From: Pseudomonadota bacterium
Lineage (GTDB): Bacteria; Pseudomonadota; Gammaproteobacteria; CAMYNG01
NCBI GenBank assembly: GCA_020347585.1
Contig: CP070733.1
Coordinates: 2,008,198-2,018,798 of the forward strand
DNA: 10,601 bases
Direction: 5' to 3'
Within the stretch, counting starts at the first letter, position 1. The number at the start of each line of letters is the position of its first letter. Positions 1 through 6,146 of this stretch are shown piece after piece. Below the pieces are notes generated by a model, which was not told the DNA's origin, did not search any database, and saw only the letters and a list, made by a program, of their open reading frames with translations. The position numbers and the translations under genes were made by a program.

Positions 1-553
1 GTGCACTTGTGACCACCGCGATCGCCAGAGTCTTTAGCCCTGCCCATAACCAGAATGTACCGCTGATACGCCCGAGGAAGATTCCAAGCAGAAAAATGAC
101 GATATAGGCCGTGGCGATGGAAGCCGGCAGCGGCGCGAAGGGGAAATCGACACCGAAGTGCACCAACCAAATTGGTGCAATGATGAGCACGGCGATCACA
201 AAAGGGGCTGCGCCATTTACCGCGGCGATGACAAATGGCACCAGGCGCGCGGCTGCCGCGTGGGCGGATTGATCCATGGGGGTGACCATCGCCTGTTCGA
301 GGTCGTGCAGCTCTTTCTGCCGTTCAGCCGCCTCACTGATGTAGGCGCTGCTCAGGCCGCTCATCCCAAGCGCGATGGCCCCGCCGAGGCAGGCGCTCAG
401 TGCCACCGATAGCGCAACGTCGCCGCTGACGTAAAACCCCATCGTCATGCCGAGCATGGTCAGCGCACCATCGAAGCCATTGACCACGAAATAGCGTCGC
501 GCAATGGCATAGGAACGGGTAATTCGAAGCAGTATGCGAAGGCGTGTCAACAT
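1..553 (-). CDS. VIT1/CCC1-like membrane protein, partial at its C-terminal end
   Basis: An open frame of 184 codons reads leftwards without a stop and leaves the window, so the C-terminus is missing. Visible hydrophobic segments lie at about residues 22-42, 46-70, 105-132, 143-161 and 168 onward, i.e. about five membrane spans. The first begins with RRYFVVNGFDGALTMLG, which resembles the first helix of VIT1/CCC1 vacuolar-iron-transporter relatives, where a conserved Asp-Gly (here D28-G29) sits in the helix; GLSSAYISEAAERQKEL after span 2 also fits. The loop between spans 2 and 3 is short, so the large cytoplasmic metal-binding domain of plant VIT1 is absent. Members of the family export Fe2+ or Mn2+ from the cytoplasm; the substrate here is inferred only. 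The ATG has a good ribosome binding site (GGGGAGG on the minus strand at 564-570, 10 bases away). It follows the DUF211 gene by 34 bases, so the two are probably co-transcribed. Confidence 0.72.
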   Translation of the reverse strand, partial: MLTRLRILLRITRSYAIARRYFVVNGFDGALTMLGMTMGFYVSGDVALSVALSACLGGAIALGMSGLSSAYISEAAERQKELHDLEQAMVTPMDQSAHAAAARLVPFVIAAVNGAAPFVIAVLIIAPIWLVHFGVDFPFAPLPASIATAYIVIFLLGIFLGRISGTFWLWAGLKTLAIAVVTSA

Positions 554-587
554 CCGCGGGTAGCCTCCCCGTCCGCGCTACGCTGGC

Positions 588-866
588 TCAAGGCGCAGTG
601 TCGGCGCCGAGTGTACCGGTCACCTCCACCTCGTCGATGCTGTGCAGCGAGCCACCCATGGCAGCGATGGCCTCTTCAATGACGTCGAAGTTGATATCGT
701 CACCCTCGTCGACGATTACCAGGGTCTCGGTTTTCTCGTCCATCTCGGCCACGGTCAGGTTGACGCGGTAGCCGGGGCCCTGCTCGGCCAGCGTGCGTGC
801 AAATTCCAGCGCATTGGGGTGATGCGGTTTGAGCACGTCGAGAACGACTCGTTTTAGCATAGTCAT
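588..866 (-). CDS. DUF211 family protein
   Basis: Small soluble protein of 92 residues, function unknown. The sequence MTMLKRVVLDVLKPHHPNAL near the start, the central NLTVAEMDEKTETLVIVDEGDDINF and the final AIAAMGGSLHSIDEVEV match the DUF211 family (recalled as common in archaea, with a small ferredoxin-like alpha/beta fold). The middle and C-terminal parts are rich in Asp and Glu, which would suit metal binding, but that is inference. The open frame extends upstream to 980, but the upstream residues do not resemble the family; ATG at 866 or the second ATG at 860 is the likely start, both with weak ribosome binding sites. It precedes the VIT-like gene by 34 bases on the same strand and is divergent from hypC. 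The pairing with a putative iron or manganese transporter hints at a metal-related role. Confidence 0.8.
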   Translation of the reverse strand: MTMLKRVVLDVLKPHHPNALEFARTLAEQGPGYRVNLTVAEMDEKTETLVIVDEGDDINFDVIEEAIAAMGGSLHSIDEVEVTGTLGADTAP

Positions 867-967
867 GACAGATGCCTGTCGGGCTCGATGAAGCCGCCGC
901 GCAGGGTTTGCGCCGGGTCTGCCCGGTGGCCGCCAGGGACAGGTATACGCGGACGGTCCATAAGGAA

Positions 968-996
968 ATCGTACCTGCAATCAAACACTTGCGCAA
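968..996 (-). promoter_or_regulatory. Candidate sigma70-type promoter for the DUF211/VIT-like pair
   Basis: On the minus strand TTGCGC (991-996) and TACGAT (968-973) are separated by exactly 17 bases. TACGAT matches the -10 consensus at four of six positions, TTGCGC the -35 at three. Transcription would start near 961, giving a leader of about 95 bases before the DUF211 ATG. The FNR-type box at 1035-1048 would then lie about 80 bases upstream of the start point. The prediction rests on short motifs alone. Confidence 0.35.
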
Positions 997-1034
997 TCGT
1001 TCTTGTATTGCGCCCCGCCCTGCCCCGGTTCGCC

Positions 1035-1048
1035 TTGATGTGGATCAA
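1035..1048 (+). promoter_or_regulatory. FNR/Anr-type operator, perfect TTGAT-N4-ATCAA
   Basis: TTGATGTGGATCAA is a perfect match to the FNR/Anr consensus (TTGAT-N4-ATCAA), with its centre between bases 1041 and 1042. Proteins of this family carry an oxygen-labile [4Fe-4S] cluster and bind as dimers in the absence of oxygen. The box lies between the divergent DUF211 and hypC genes. Its position is exactly 41.5 bases upstream of the start point implied by the GAGAAT hexamer at 1071-1076, the classic class II activating position. The simplest reading is anaerobic activation of the hyp operon. Confidence 0.75.
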
Positions 1049-1070
1049 TATCCAAGCTACACACTTAACT

Positions 1071-1083
1071 GAGAATCTGACGC
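1071..1083 (+). promoter_or_regulatory. Predicted -10 element and start point of the hypC operon
   Basis: GAGAAT at 1071-1076 matches TATAAT at four of six positions, including the most conserved A2 and T6. If transcription starts near 1083, the FNR-type box is centred at -41.5 and takes the place of a -35 element, as in class II FNR-dependent promoters. The leader would be 63 bases long. The call depends on the spacing to the operator more than on the hexamer itself. Confidence 0.45.
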
Positions 1084-1088
1084 ATTGA

Positions 1089-1121
1089 GGCGGGAATTCC
1101 CCGCCCGGCCGGGTGAACCGG
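1089..1121 (+). other. Inverted repeats in the hypC leader
   Basis: GGCGGG-AATTC-CCCGCC (1089-1105) forms a six-pair GC-only stem with a five-base loop. It abuts the ten-base palindrome CCCGGCCGGG (1104-1113), and CCGG-GTGAA-CCGG (1109-1121) offers a further, mutually exclusive short stem. All lie in the predicted 5' leader, just before the hypC ribosome binding site. No U-run follows, so this is not a terminator. It may affect mRNA stability or may be a by-product of GC-rich sequence. Confidence 0.35.
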
Positions 1122-1145
1122 GACCACGGAGGAAGGTGACCTAAC

Positions 1146-1385
1146 ATGTGCCTTGGAATCCCGATGCAGGTCACCGCTATCGACGGTTTCCTGGCCCGCT
1201 GCCATGCCAAGGGAGTCGAGCGCGATGTCAGCTTGTTCATGATTCAGGATCAGGACATCCAGGTGGGTGACTTCGTCATGGTCCACGTTGGCTATGCGCT
1301 GCAAAAAATGACCGAGCAGGAAGCCCGCTCCGCATGGGAGGTCTACGACGAACTACTCGCGGTCGAGGTCCCGGGCCGTGCATGA
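1146..1385 (+). CDS. hypC: Hydrogenase maturation chaperone HypC
   Basis: HypC/HupF family chaperone of 79 residues, the usual size. It begins MCLGIPMQV: Cys2, exposed after removal of Met1, is the family's essential residue, which with HypD holds the Fe(CN)2CO unit and carries it to the hydrogenase large subunit. The central VGDFVMVHVGYALQKM is the second family hallmark and forms part of the small beta-barrel. The ATG is preceded by GGAGG (1128-1132) and AAGGTGA (1133-1139), the latter six bases from the start. It is the first gene of the maturation operon and overlaps hypA by eight bases, implying translational coupling. Regulation is probably by the FNR-type box upstream. Confidence 0.97.
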   Translation: MCLGIPMQVTAIDGFLARCHAKGVERDVSLFMIQDQDIQVGDFVMVHVGYALQKMTEQEARSAWEVYDELLAVEVPGRA

Positions 1386-1752
1386 ACTCTCGATCTGCCG
1401 GGGCATTATCAACCAGGCAGAGGCCCTTGCTGTCGAGCATAACGCGCGCCGTGTCACCGGTATCAAGGTGTTGATCGGGCCGCTTTCCGGCGTAGAGCCC
1501 GCGCTGCTGGCGCAAGCCTTTCCACTGGCCAGCGCAGCGTCGGTGGCCGACGGCGCCGAGTTGCAGATTGAGTATTCGGCCGTCGTGGTGCGTTGCACTG
1601 CGTGCGACACCGAAAGCGAGGTCGCACCCAATCGCTTGTTGTGCAAGAAATGCGGTGCTTGGCAGACACAGGTCATCCGCGGTGACGAAATGTTGCTTGC
1701 TAGCCTCGAACTGGAAAAAAACGAAACCGAACCCGACCGACTCGCCGTCTAG
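1378..1752 (+). CDS. hypA: Hydrogenase nickel-insertion protein HypA
   Basis: HypA/HybF nickel metallochaperone of 124 residues. The start codon is GTG, giving MHELSICRGI; His2 next to the initiator is the conserved nickel ligand, which fixes the start despite the unusual codon. The zinc domain is seen as CTAC (C73, C76) and CKKC (C89, C92). HypA works with the GTPase HypB to deliver Ni2+ to the large-subunit precursor after iron insertion. The gene begins inside the end of hypC (GTGCATGA contains the GTG start and the TGA stop of hypC), so its translation probably depends on ribosomes finishing hypC. The C-terminal tail ELEKNETEPDRLAV is acidic and probably disordered. Forty-eight bases separate it from hypB. 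Confidence 0.97.
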   Translation: MHELSICRGIINQAEALAVEHNARRVTGIKVLIGPLSGVEPALLAQAFPLASAASVADGAELQIEYSAVVVRCTACDTESEVAPNRLLCKKCGAWQTQVIRGDEMLLASLELEKNETEPDRLAV

Positions 1753-1800
1753 CGACAGGCGGATTTCATTTGCAGCGCCACCCGAACAGGAGGTTAACCC

Positions 1801-2691
1801 ATGTGTGATACCTGCGGTTGCAACGTCACGCCCGGCAACGAACACCTGGTGCGTGCCGACGGCAAGCTGTCCCGTACCGACGACGGCAAGGCCGCAATCA
1901 CCGTTCTGCAGAGTCTGGTTTCGGAAAACGATCATCAGGCCGCACACAACCGCGACCATTTCGATCGCCACGGGGTACTGTCTGTCAACCTGATGTCGTC
2001 CCCGGGTTCGGGCAAGACTGCCTTGCTCGAGGCGACCATCGATGCACTGGGCCACGAACTGAAGATCGGCGTAGTCGAAGGTGACCTTGAAACCGAGAAC
2101 GATGCCGAGCGCATCCGCGCCAGGGGCGTCACTGCCATACAGATTTCCACGGGCAGCGCCTGTCACCTCGACGCGCACATGGTGCATAGTGCGCTGCACC
2201 ACATGAACCTCGACGAACTCGACCTGGTGTTTATCGAGAATGTTGGTAACCTCGTGTGCCCTGCCAGTTTCGACCTCGGCCACCACCACAACGTTACCCT
2301 GCTCTCGGTTACGGAGGGCGACGACAAGCCCGCCAAGTACCCGGTAATGTTCCGTGCCGCAGATCTTATGTTGCTGAGCAAGGCCGACCTGCTCGCGGTG
2401 CTTGATGATTTTGATACGGGAAAGGCCGAGCGCCATCTGCGGGAGCTGGCCAACAATGCCCCGGCGCTGGAGCTTTCCGCGAAGACCGGTGCCGGTATGG
2501 ACGCGTGGTTCGGCTGGCTGCGGCACCAGATTGGCGAACAACGCGAGCGCGTGGCACGTCGCGAAACGCGGGTGCCCGCAGTGCAATCCGAGGGCAAGAC
2601 GTTGCACACCCATGACCACGGGCACATCCACTCACACGCGGCCACGGAACACGCGCACGCCGCTCGTGCGAGGCATCGCCACACGGGCTGA
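1801..2691 (+). CDS. hypB: Hydrogenase nickel-incorporation GTPase HypB with C-terminal His-rich tail
   Basis: HypB GTPase of 296 residues, a SIMIBI-class NTPase that supplies nickel together with HypA. The N-terminus MCDTCGCNV carries the CxxCxC high-affinity metal site (C2, C5, C7). The P-loop is SSPGSGKT (residues 66-73, K72). The metal site of the G domain is seen as C121-H122 and C153 in IENVGNLVCPASFDLG, and the base-recognition motif as SKAD (193-196). Unusually, the nickel-storage His-rich stretch is at the very C-terminus: ten His between residues 269 and 294 (HTHDHGHIHSH then HAH and HRH). Many HypB proteins carry such a stretch between the N-terminal Cys motif and the G domain, where this one has only a short linker. 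AGGAGGT (1788-1794) lies six bases before the ATG, the best ribosome binding site in the window. hypD follows after seven bases. Confidence 0.97.
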   Translation: MCDTCGCNVTPGNEHLVRADGKLSRTDDGKAAITVLQSLVSENDHQAAHNRDHFDRHGVLSVNLMSSPGSGKTALLEATIDALGHELKIGVVEGDLETENDAERIRARGVTAIQISTGSACHLDAHMVHSALHHMNLDELDLVFIENVGNLVCPASFDLGHHHNVTLLSVTEGDDKPAKYPVMFRAADLMLLSKADLLAVLDDFDTGKAERHLRELANNAPALELSAKTGAGMDAWFGWLRHQIGEQRERVARRETRVPAVQSEGKTLHTHDHGHIHSHAATEHAHAARARHRHTG

Positions 2692-2698
2692 GCGGCCA

Positions 2699-3835
2699 AT
2701 GCCCACATCCGCCAAGATCTGGCTTGAACGGATCCGCGCCCTGCCGTTGCCGGATAGGGTGCGCATCATGAATGTGTGTGGCGGGCACGAGCGCTCCATC
2801 ACCATGGCAGGGCTGCGCGGCGTGCTGCCGCCGCAGGTTGAACTTATCCCCGGACCCGGCTGCCCGGTTTGCATCTGCCCCGAGGAAGACATCTACGAAG
2901 CGATCCAGCTTGCGCTTAACGAAGACATCATCCTGGTCGCCTACGGCGACATGCTGCGTGTGCCGGTCAACGTTCCAAAATCCGAACCACGTTCGCTCGA
3001 ACAGGCACGGGCGCTCGGAGCCGATATCCGCCCCATCGCCTCCCCCACCGAAGCAGTGCATATTGCCAATGCGACGCCGGATACCCCCGTGGTGTTCTTC
3101 ATGGCGGGTTTTGAAACCACCACCGCGCCTGCCGCGGCAATGATAGCCGAGGGTGTGCCCGACAATCTCACGCTGTTGATGTCCGGGCGCCTGACCTGGC
3201 CAGCCGTGGCGATGCTGCTCGACTCCGGTGAGCCGGGCTTTGATACGCTGGTGGCGCCGGGACATGTTTCGACGGTGATGGGCCCAGAGGAGTGGGAGTT
3301 CGTTCCGCAGAAGCACGGCCTGCCGGCCGCCGTCGCCGGTTTTACTACCGAATCACTACTTGCCGCGTTTTACTCCGTACTGCGCCAATTGCTCGATCAG
3401 CGCCCGTTTCTCGATAACTGTTATCCTGAGGTGGTGCGTACCGGTGGCAACCCGGCGGCAAAGCGCATGTTATCCGACGTGATGCAGGTGAGCGACGCAG
3501 CATGGCGCGGCATCGGTACCATTCCGCAGTCGGGCTTTGAATTGTGCGATGCGCACGCAGCGCATGATGCGCGCCGCCAGTTGCCAAACTATCGCGACGA
3601 GGCGCGCAAGCGCGCCGGTCAGATGCCGCCCGGTTGTGATTGTGCGCAAGTGGTGCTGGGCAAAATTTATCCCACCGAGTGCCGCTTGTACGGCACTGCC
3701 TGCACGCCACGCAAGCCCGTCGGGCCCTGCATGGTGTCCGATGAGGGAGCATGCCGCATCTGGTGGTCAAGTGGCGCACGACCTGACAGCACGTCAAACA
3801 AAAACGGGGCACGGGCAGCAAGGAAGGCCTCGTGA
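2699..3835 (+). CDS. hypD: Hydrogenase maturation protein HypD
   Basis: Iron-sulfur protein of 378 residues that, in complex with HypC, assembles the Fe(CN)2CO moiety and reduces the intermediates. Conserved motifs are VCGGHE (C27), GPGCPVC (C55, C58), FMAGFETTTAP and PGHVSTVMG. The spacing of C27 and C55 equals that of the catalytic Cys residues of E. coli HypD. The C-terminal [4Fe-4S] domain holds C313, C315, C328, C335, C344 and C352 in PPGCDCAQVVLGKIYPTEC and the following segment. The open frame extends upstream into hypB, but ATG at 2699 gives a family-like N-terminus; its ribosome binding site is weak, so translation may be coupled to hypB. About 22 residues, mostly Ser, Ala, Arg and Lys, extend past the last motif and look disordered. 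It is the last plus-strand gene before the antisense nfi. Confidence 0.96.
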   Translation: MPTSAKIWLERIRALPLPDRVRIMNVCGGHERSITMAGLRGVLPPQVELIPGPGCPVCICPEEDIYEAIQLALNEDIILVAYGDMLRVPVNVPKSEPRSLEQARALGADIRPIASPTEAVHIANATPDTPVVFFMAGFETTTAPAAAMIAEGVPDNLTLLMSGRLTWPAVAMLLDSGEPGFDTLVAPGHVSTVMGPEEWEFVPQKHGLPAAVAGFTTESLLAAFYSVLRQLLDQRPFLDNCYPEVVRTGGNPAAKRMLSDVMQVSDAAWRGIGTIPQSGFELCDAHAAHDARRQLPNYRDEARKRAGQMPPGCDCAQVVLGKIYPTECRLYGTACTPRKPVGPCMVSDEGACRIWWSSGARPDSTSNKNGARAARKAS

Positions 3836-3836
3836 G

Positions 3837-3853
3837 CCGGCCGTTCCTGCCGG
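3837..3853. other. Short inverted repeat between convergent hypD and nfi
   Basis: CCGGC-CGTTCCT-GCCGG is a five-pair GC stem with a seven-base loop in the 35-base gap between the hypD and nfi stop codons. There is no T-run on either side, so it is at best a weak bidirectional terminator. Confidence 0.25.
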
Positions 3854-3870
3854 TCCTCCAATCGTTCCTG

Positions 3871-4548
3871 TCACTCACCGCGCTCGCACGACGCCAGGTG
3901 ATGCGCGTAGCGTGTGGTTTCGGGCAAGCGGTAGCGCGTTACGCATTGCATAACGTAGTCGATGGCAGTGGCAAGACTCACGCGATGCCCGATGGATATG
4001 TACACGGGGCTGACCCGGGCGCGGGTGCGCAGTACCGCGCCGATCACCTCGTCCCCGTCACGCAGCGGTGTCCAGGCACCCTTGTCGTCAGGGACCTCCT
4101 CGTGCGTGCCGACCAGCCGCGACTTGGCGACGCCGATACTGGCCAGACCCGTCACCACCCCAAGATGGCTGGCAATACCGAGGCGGCGCGGGTGCGCGAT
4201 GCCCTGCCCGTCGCACAGCAGCAGGTCGGGGAGCCGTTCGAGCTTTTCCAGCGCCTCGAGCACCGCAGGCGCTTCGCGAAACGACAACAAACCAGGCACA
4301 TAGGGAAAAGTCGTAGGTCGGCGCGCCACCGCCTGCGCGCACAACTCGAGGTCTGGCAAGCGAAGCACGCACACCGCGGCGCGCGTGATGGTATTGGCGT
4401 TTTCAAATCCTACATCGACGCCAGCGACAAATTTCACCGTGCCGAGTTGATCCTCGCACACCACCTGTGCACGCAATTGTTCCTGAATCTCCCGGGCCTG
4501 CTGCGTGGTAACCTCCCAGGGATGTTGGATGCGTTGTATGCGTGGCAT
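3871..4548 (-). CDS. nfi: Endonuclease V (deoxyinosine 3'-endonuclease)
   Basis: Endonuclease V of 225 residues, the usual length. It cleaves DNA (in some homologues RNA) one phosphodiester 3' of deaminated adenine (inosine), starting alternative excision repair in the cytoplasm. The catalytic metal ligands are visible and correctly spaced: D45 in VAGVDVGFE, E92 in FREAP and D113 in LLCDGQGIAHPRRLGIASHLG. PYVPG (82-86) corresponds to the wedge that flips the lesion base. The N-terminus HPWEVTTQQAREIQEQL aligns with the family start, supporting the ATG, although its ribosome binding site is poor. The gene is antisense within the hyp cluster: convergent with hypD (35-base gap) and divergent from hypF (71-base gap). 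No functional tie to hydrogenase maturation is known; it may be a bystander left by rearrangement. Confidence 0.95.
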   Translation of the reverse strand: MPRIQRIQHPWEVTTQQAREIQEQLRAQVVCEDQLGTVKFVAGVDVGFENANTITRAAVCVLRLPDLELCAQAVARRPTTFPYVPGLLSFREAPAVLEALEKLERLPDLLLCDGQGIAHPRRLGIASHLGVVTGLASIGVAKSRLVGTHEEVPDDKGAWTPLRDGDEVIGAVLRTRARVSPVYISIGHRVSLATAIDYVMQCVTRYRLPETTRYAHHLASCERGE

Positions 4549-4619
4549 CTCTGCGCTGTATCGATTGTCGCGGGAGATCGCGGCGCAATGGGCTGGCGCC
4601 CGAAACCGCGTGCGATATC

Positions 4620-6146
4620 ATGGGCGATCACGAGCCACTATCATACAGTGAAGCCGGTGATACGGATGCGAATCAATTGAAGGAATCCGGCACGAGCAGC
4701 ACCGTCATCAGCCGGCAGTACGTAATTGCTGGGCGGGTGCAGGGTGTGGGATTTCGCCCGTTCGTCTACCGGCTCGCCTGCCGCAACGCGCTGACCGGCT
4801 GGGTGCGCAACCAGCTCGGGCGGGTCATTGTTCTCGCCCAGGGTCCAATCAAGCACCTGGATGCGTTCGAGCGAGCATTGGCGCAGGAGGCACCGCCGCT
4901 ATCGCGCCCGCACATTGACTCGCGCCGGCAAATCGATGCCGCGCCGCTCGGTGAATTTCGAATACATCCCAGCGATGCAGATGCACAGCCGGATATACAT
5001 GTGCCGCCGGATTTTTTTATGTGCGACGACTGCCGGCGCGAACTCCATGATCGCGCCGATCGTCGGTACCGTTACCCGTTCATCAACTGCACGCAATGTG
5101 GGCCGCGTTACACGCTGATACGCGCCTTGCCCTACGATCGATCCAATACCACCATGGCAGAGTTTGCGCTGTGTCCAGAGTGCGCGGCCGAATACCACGA
5201 CGTATCTAATCGCCGCTTCCATGCACAGCCGCTCGCCTGTGCACACTGCGGCCCGCATCTTGAGTTTCGCCGTGGCGCGCAGCACGTCGACGTGACCGAA
5301 GCCGCGCTCGGTGCTGCGCTCGCCGCACTGCGCGAAGGGCTAACGGTGGCGGCCAAGGGCGTTGGCGGTTACCACCTGCTGTGCGATGCGCGCAATGAAA
5401 CGGCAGTGCAGCAACTTCGCGTACGCAAACCGCGCCCTGACAAGCCGCTTGCGGTCATGTTTCCCTGGGGAAAGCCGCAATGGCAGGATGCGCTCGCCCG
5501 TGAGATCCGCTTGAGCGCCGCGGTGTGTGCGATGCTTGAAGATCCCGTGCGCCCGGTGGTGCTGGCACCCCCTGCCGACAGCTGTTCGCTCGCCGCGCAG
5601 ATTGCTCCGGGATTGCAGGAGATCGGCGTCATGCTTCCCTACAGTCCGCTGCATTCCCTGCTTCTTGAGGAGTTCGGCGGGCCACTGGTTGCAACGTCCG
5701 CCAATATCAGTGGCGAGCCGGTACTTACCGACAATGAGGATGTCGAAAAGCGGCTGTCGCATGTCGCCGATGCCTATCTGCACCACAACCGGCCTATCCA
5801 GCGGCCGGCGGATGATCCGGTTGTTCGTATCATCGCCGGTACGACGCGGCCAATACGGTTGGGCCGCGGCAATGCGCCTCTGGAACTGGCGTTGCCGTTT
5901 GCGCTCGATACGCCGTTGCTGGCGGTAGGTGGACACATGAAGAACACCGTGGCACTGGGGTGGCAGGAGCGCGTGGTGGTGTCACCACACATCGGTGACC
6001 TGGATTCGCCGCGCAGCCTGGAGGTATTCCGCCAGGTGGTTGCGGACCTGCAGGAACTATACGGTGTACGGGCGAACGCATCGTCTGCGATGCGCACCCG
6101 GGCTATGCGAGTACGCGCTGGGCACGCGGCGCCGGACTGCCGGTGA
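4620..6146 (+). CDS. hypF: Carbamoyltransferase HypF, N-terminal two-thirds (frameshifted)
   Basis: First part (508 codons) of HypF, which turns carbamoyl phosphate and ATP into carbamoyl-adenylate and transfers the carbamoyl group to the C-terminal Cys of HypE for cyanide synthesis. Domains in order: acylphosphatase-like (about 33-120, VQGVGFRPF with R46, and N64); two zinc-finger units (C135, C138, C157, C160; C185, C188, C207, C210); YrdC-like domain (about 228-420, with KGVGGYHLLCDA); and the beginning of the Kae1-like domain (LLAVGGHMKNTVAL, SPHIGDLDSP). After YGVR near 6071 the frame loses similarity and ends in unrelated residues, while the family sequence continues in another frame. 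ATG at 4620 is the likely start; TTG at 4677 is an alternative, and neither has a strong ribosome binding site. Because nfi interrupts the cluster, hypF probably needs its own promoter or read-through from hypD. Confidence 0.9.
   Translation: MGDHEPLSYSEAGDTDANQLKESGTSSTVISRQYVIAGRVQGVGFRPFVYRLACRNALTGWVRNQLGRVIVLAQGPIKHLDAFERALAQEAPPLSRPHIDSRRQIDAAPLGEFRIHPSDADAQPDIHVPPDFFMCDDCRRELHDRADRRYRYPFINCTQCGPRYTLIRALPYDRSNTTMAEFALCPECAAEYHDVSNRRFHAQPLACAHCGPHLEFRRGAQHVDVTEAALGAALAALREGLTVAAKGVGGYHLLCDARNETAVQQLRVRKPRPDKPLAVMFPWGKPQWQDALAREIRLSAAVCAMLEDPVRPVVLAPPADSCSLAAQIAPGLQEIGVMLPYSPLHSLLLEEFGGPLVATSANISGEPVLTDNEDVEKRLSHVADAYLHHNRPIQRPADDPVVRIIAGTTRPIRLGRGNAPLELALPFALDTPLLAVGGHMKNTVALGWQERVVVSPHIGDLDSPRSLEVFRQVVADLQELYGVRANASSAMRTRAMRVRAGHAAPDCR
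6069..6074 (+). other. Frameshift site in hypF (one base missing)
   Basis: Frame 1 encodes LQELYGVR up to 6071, and the frame offset by -1 encodes ERIVCDAHPGYASTRWARG from 6074. One base is missing between them; loss of a G from a run (CGG-GGC-GAA becoming CGGGCGAA) would explain it and gives the expected YGVRGERIVCDAHPGYA. No canonical slippery heptamer is present, so programmed recoding is unlikely. The choice between true mutation and sequencing or assembly error cannot be made from one sequence. Confidence 0.85.

Noticed and set aside
1276..2631. Long minus-strand open frame (451 codons) opposite hypA and hypB
   Set aside because: It is the antisense shadow of confidently identified GC-rich genes; its translation has low complexity typical of such shadows and no recognisable domain.
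2366..3316. Minus-strand open frame of 316 codons opposite hypB and hypD
   Set aside because: The hypB and hypD products are unmistakable on the plus strand; the antisense translation shows no family signature or plausible ribosome binding site.
6060..6080. Programmed -1 ribosomal frameshift in hypF
   Set aside because: The bases around the junction do not form a slippery X-XXY-YYZ heptamer, and such recoding is not known for hypF.
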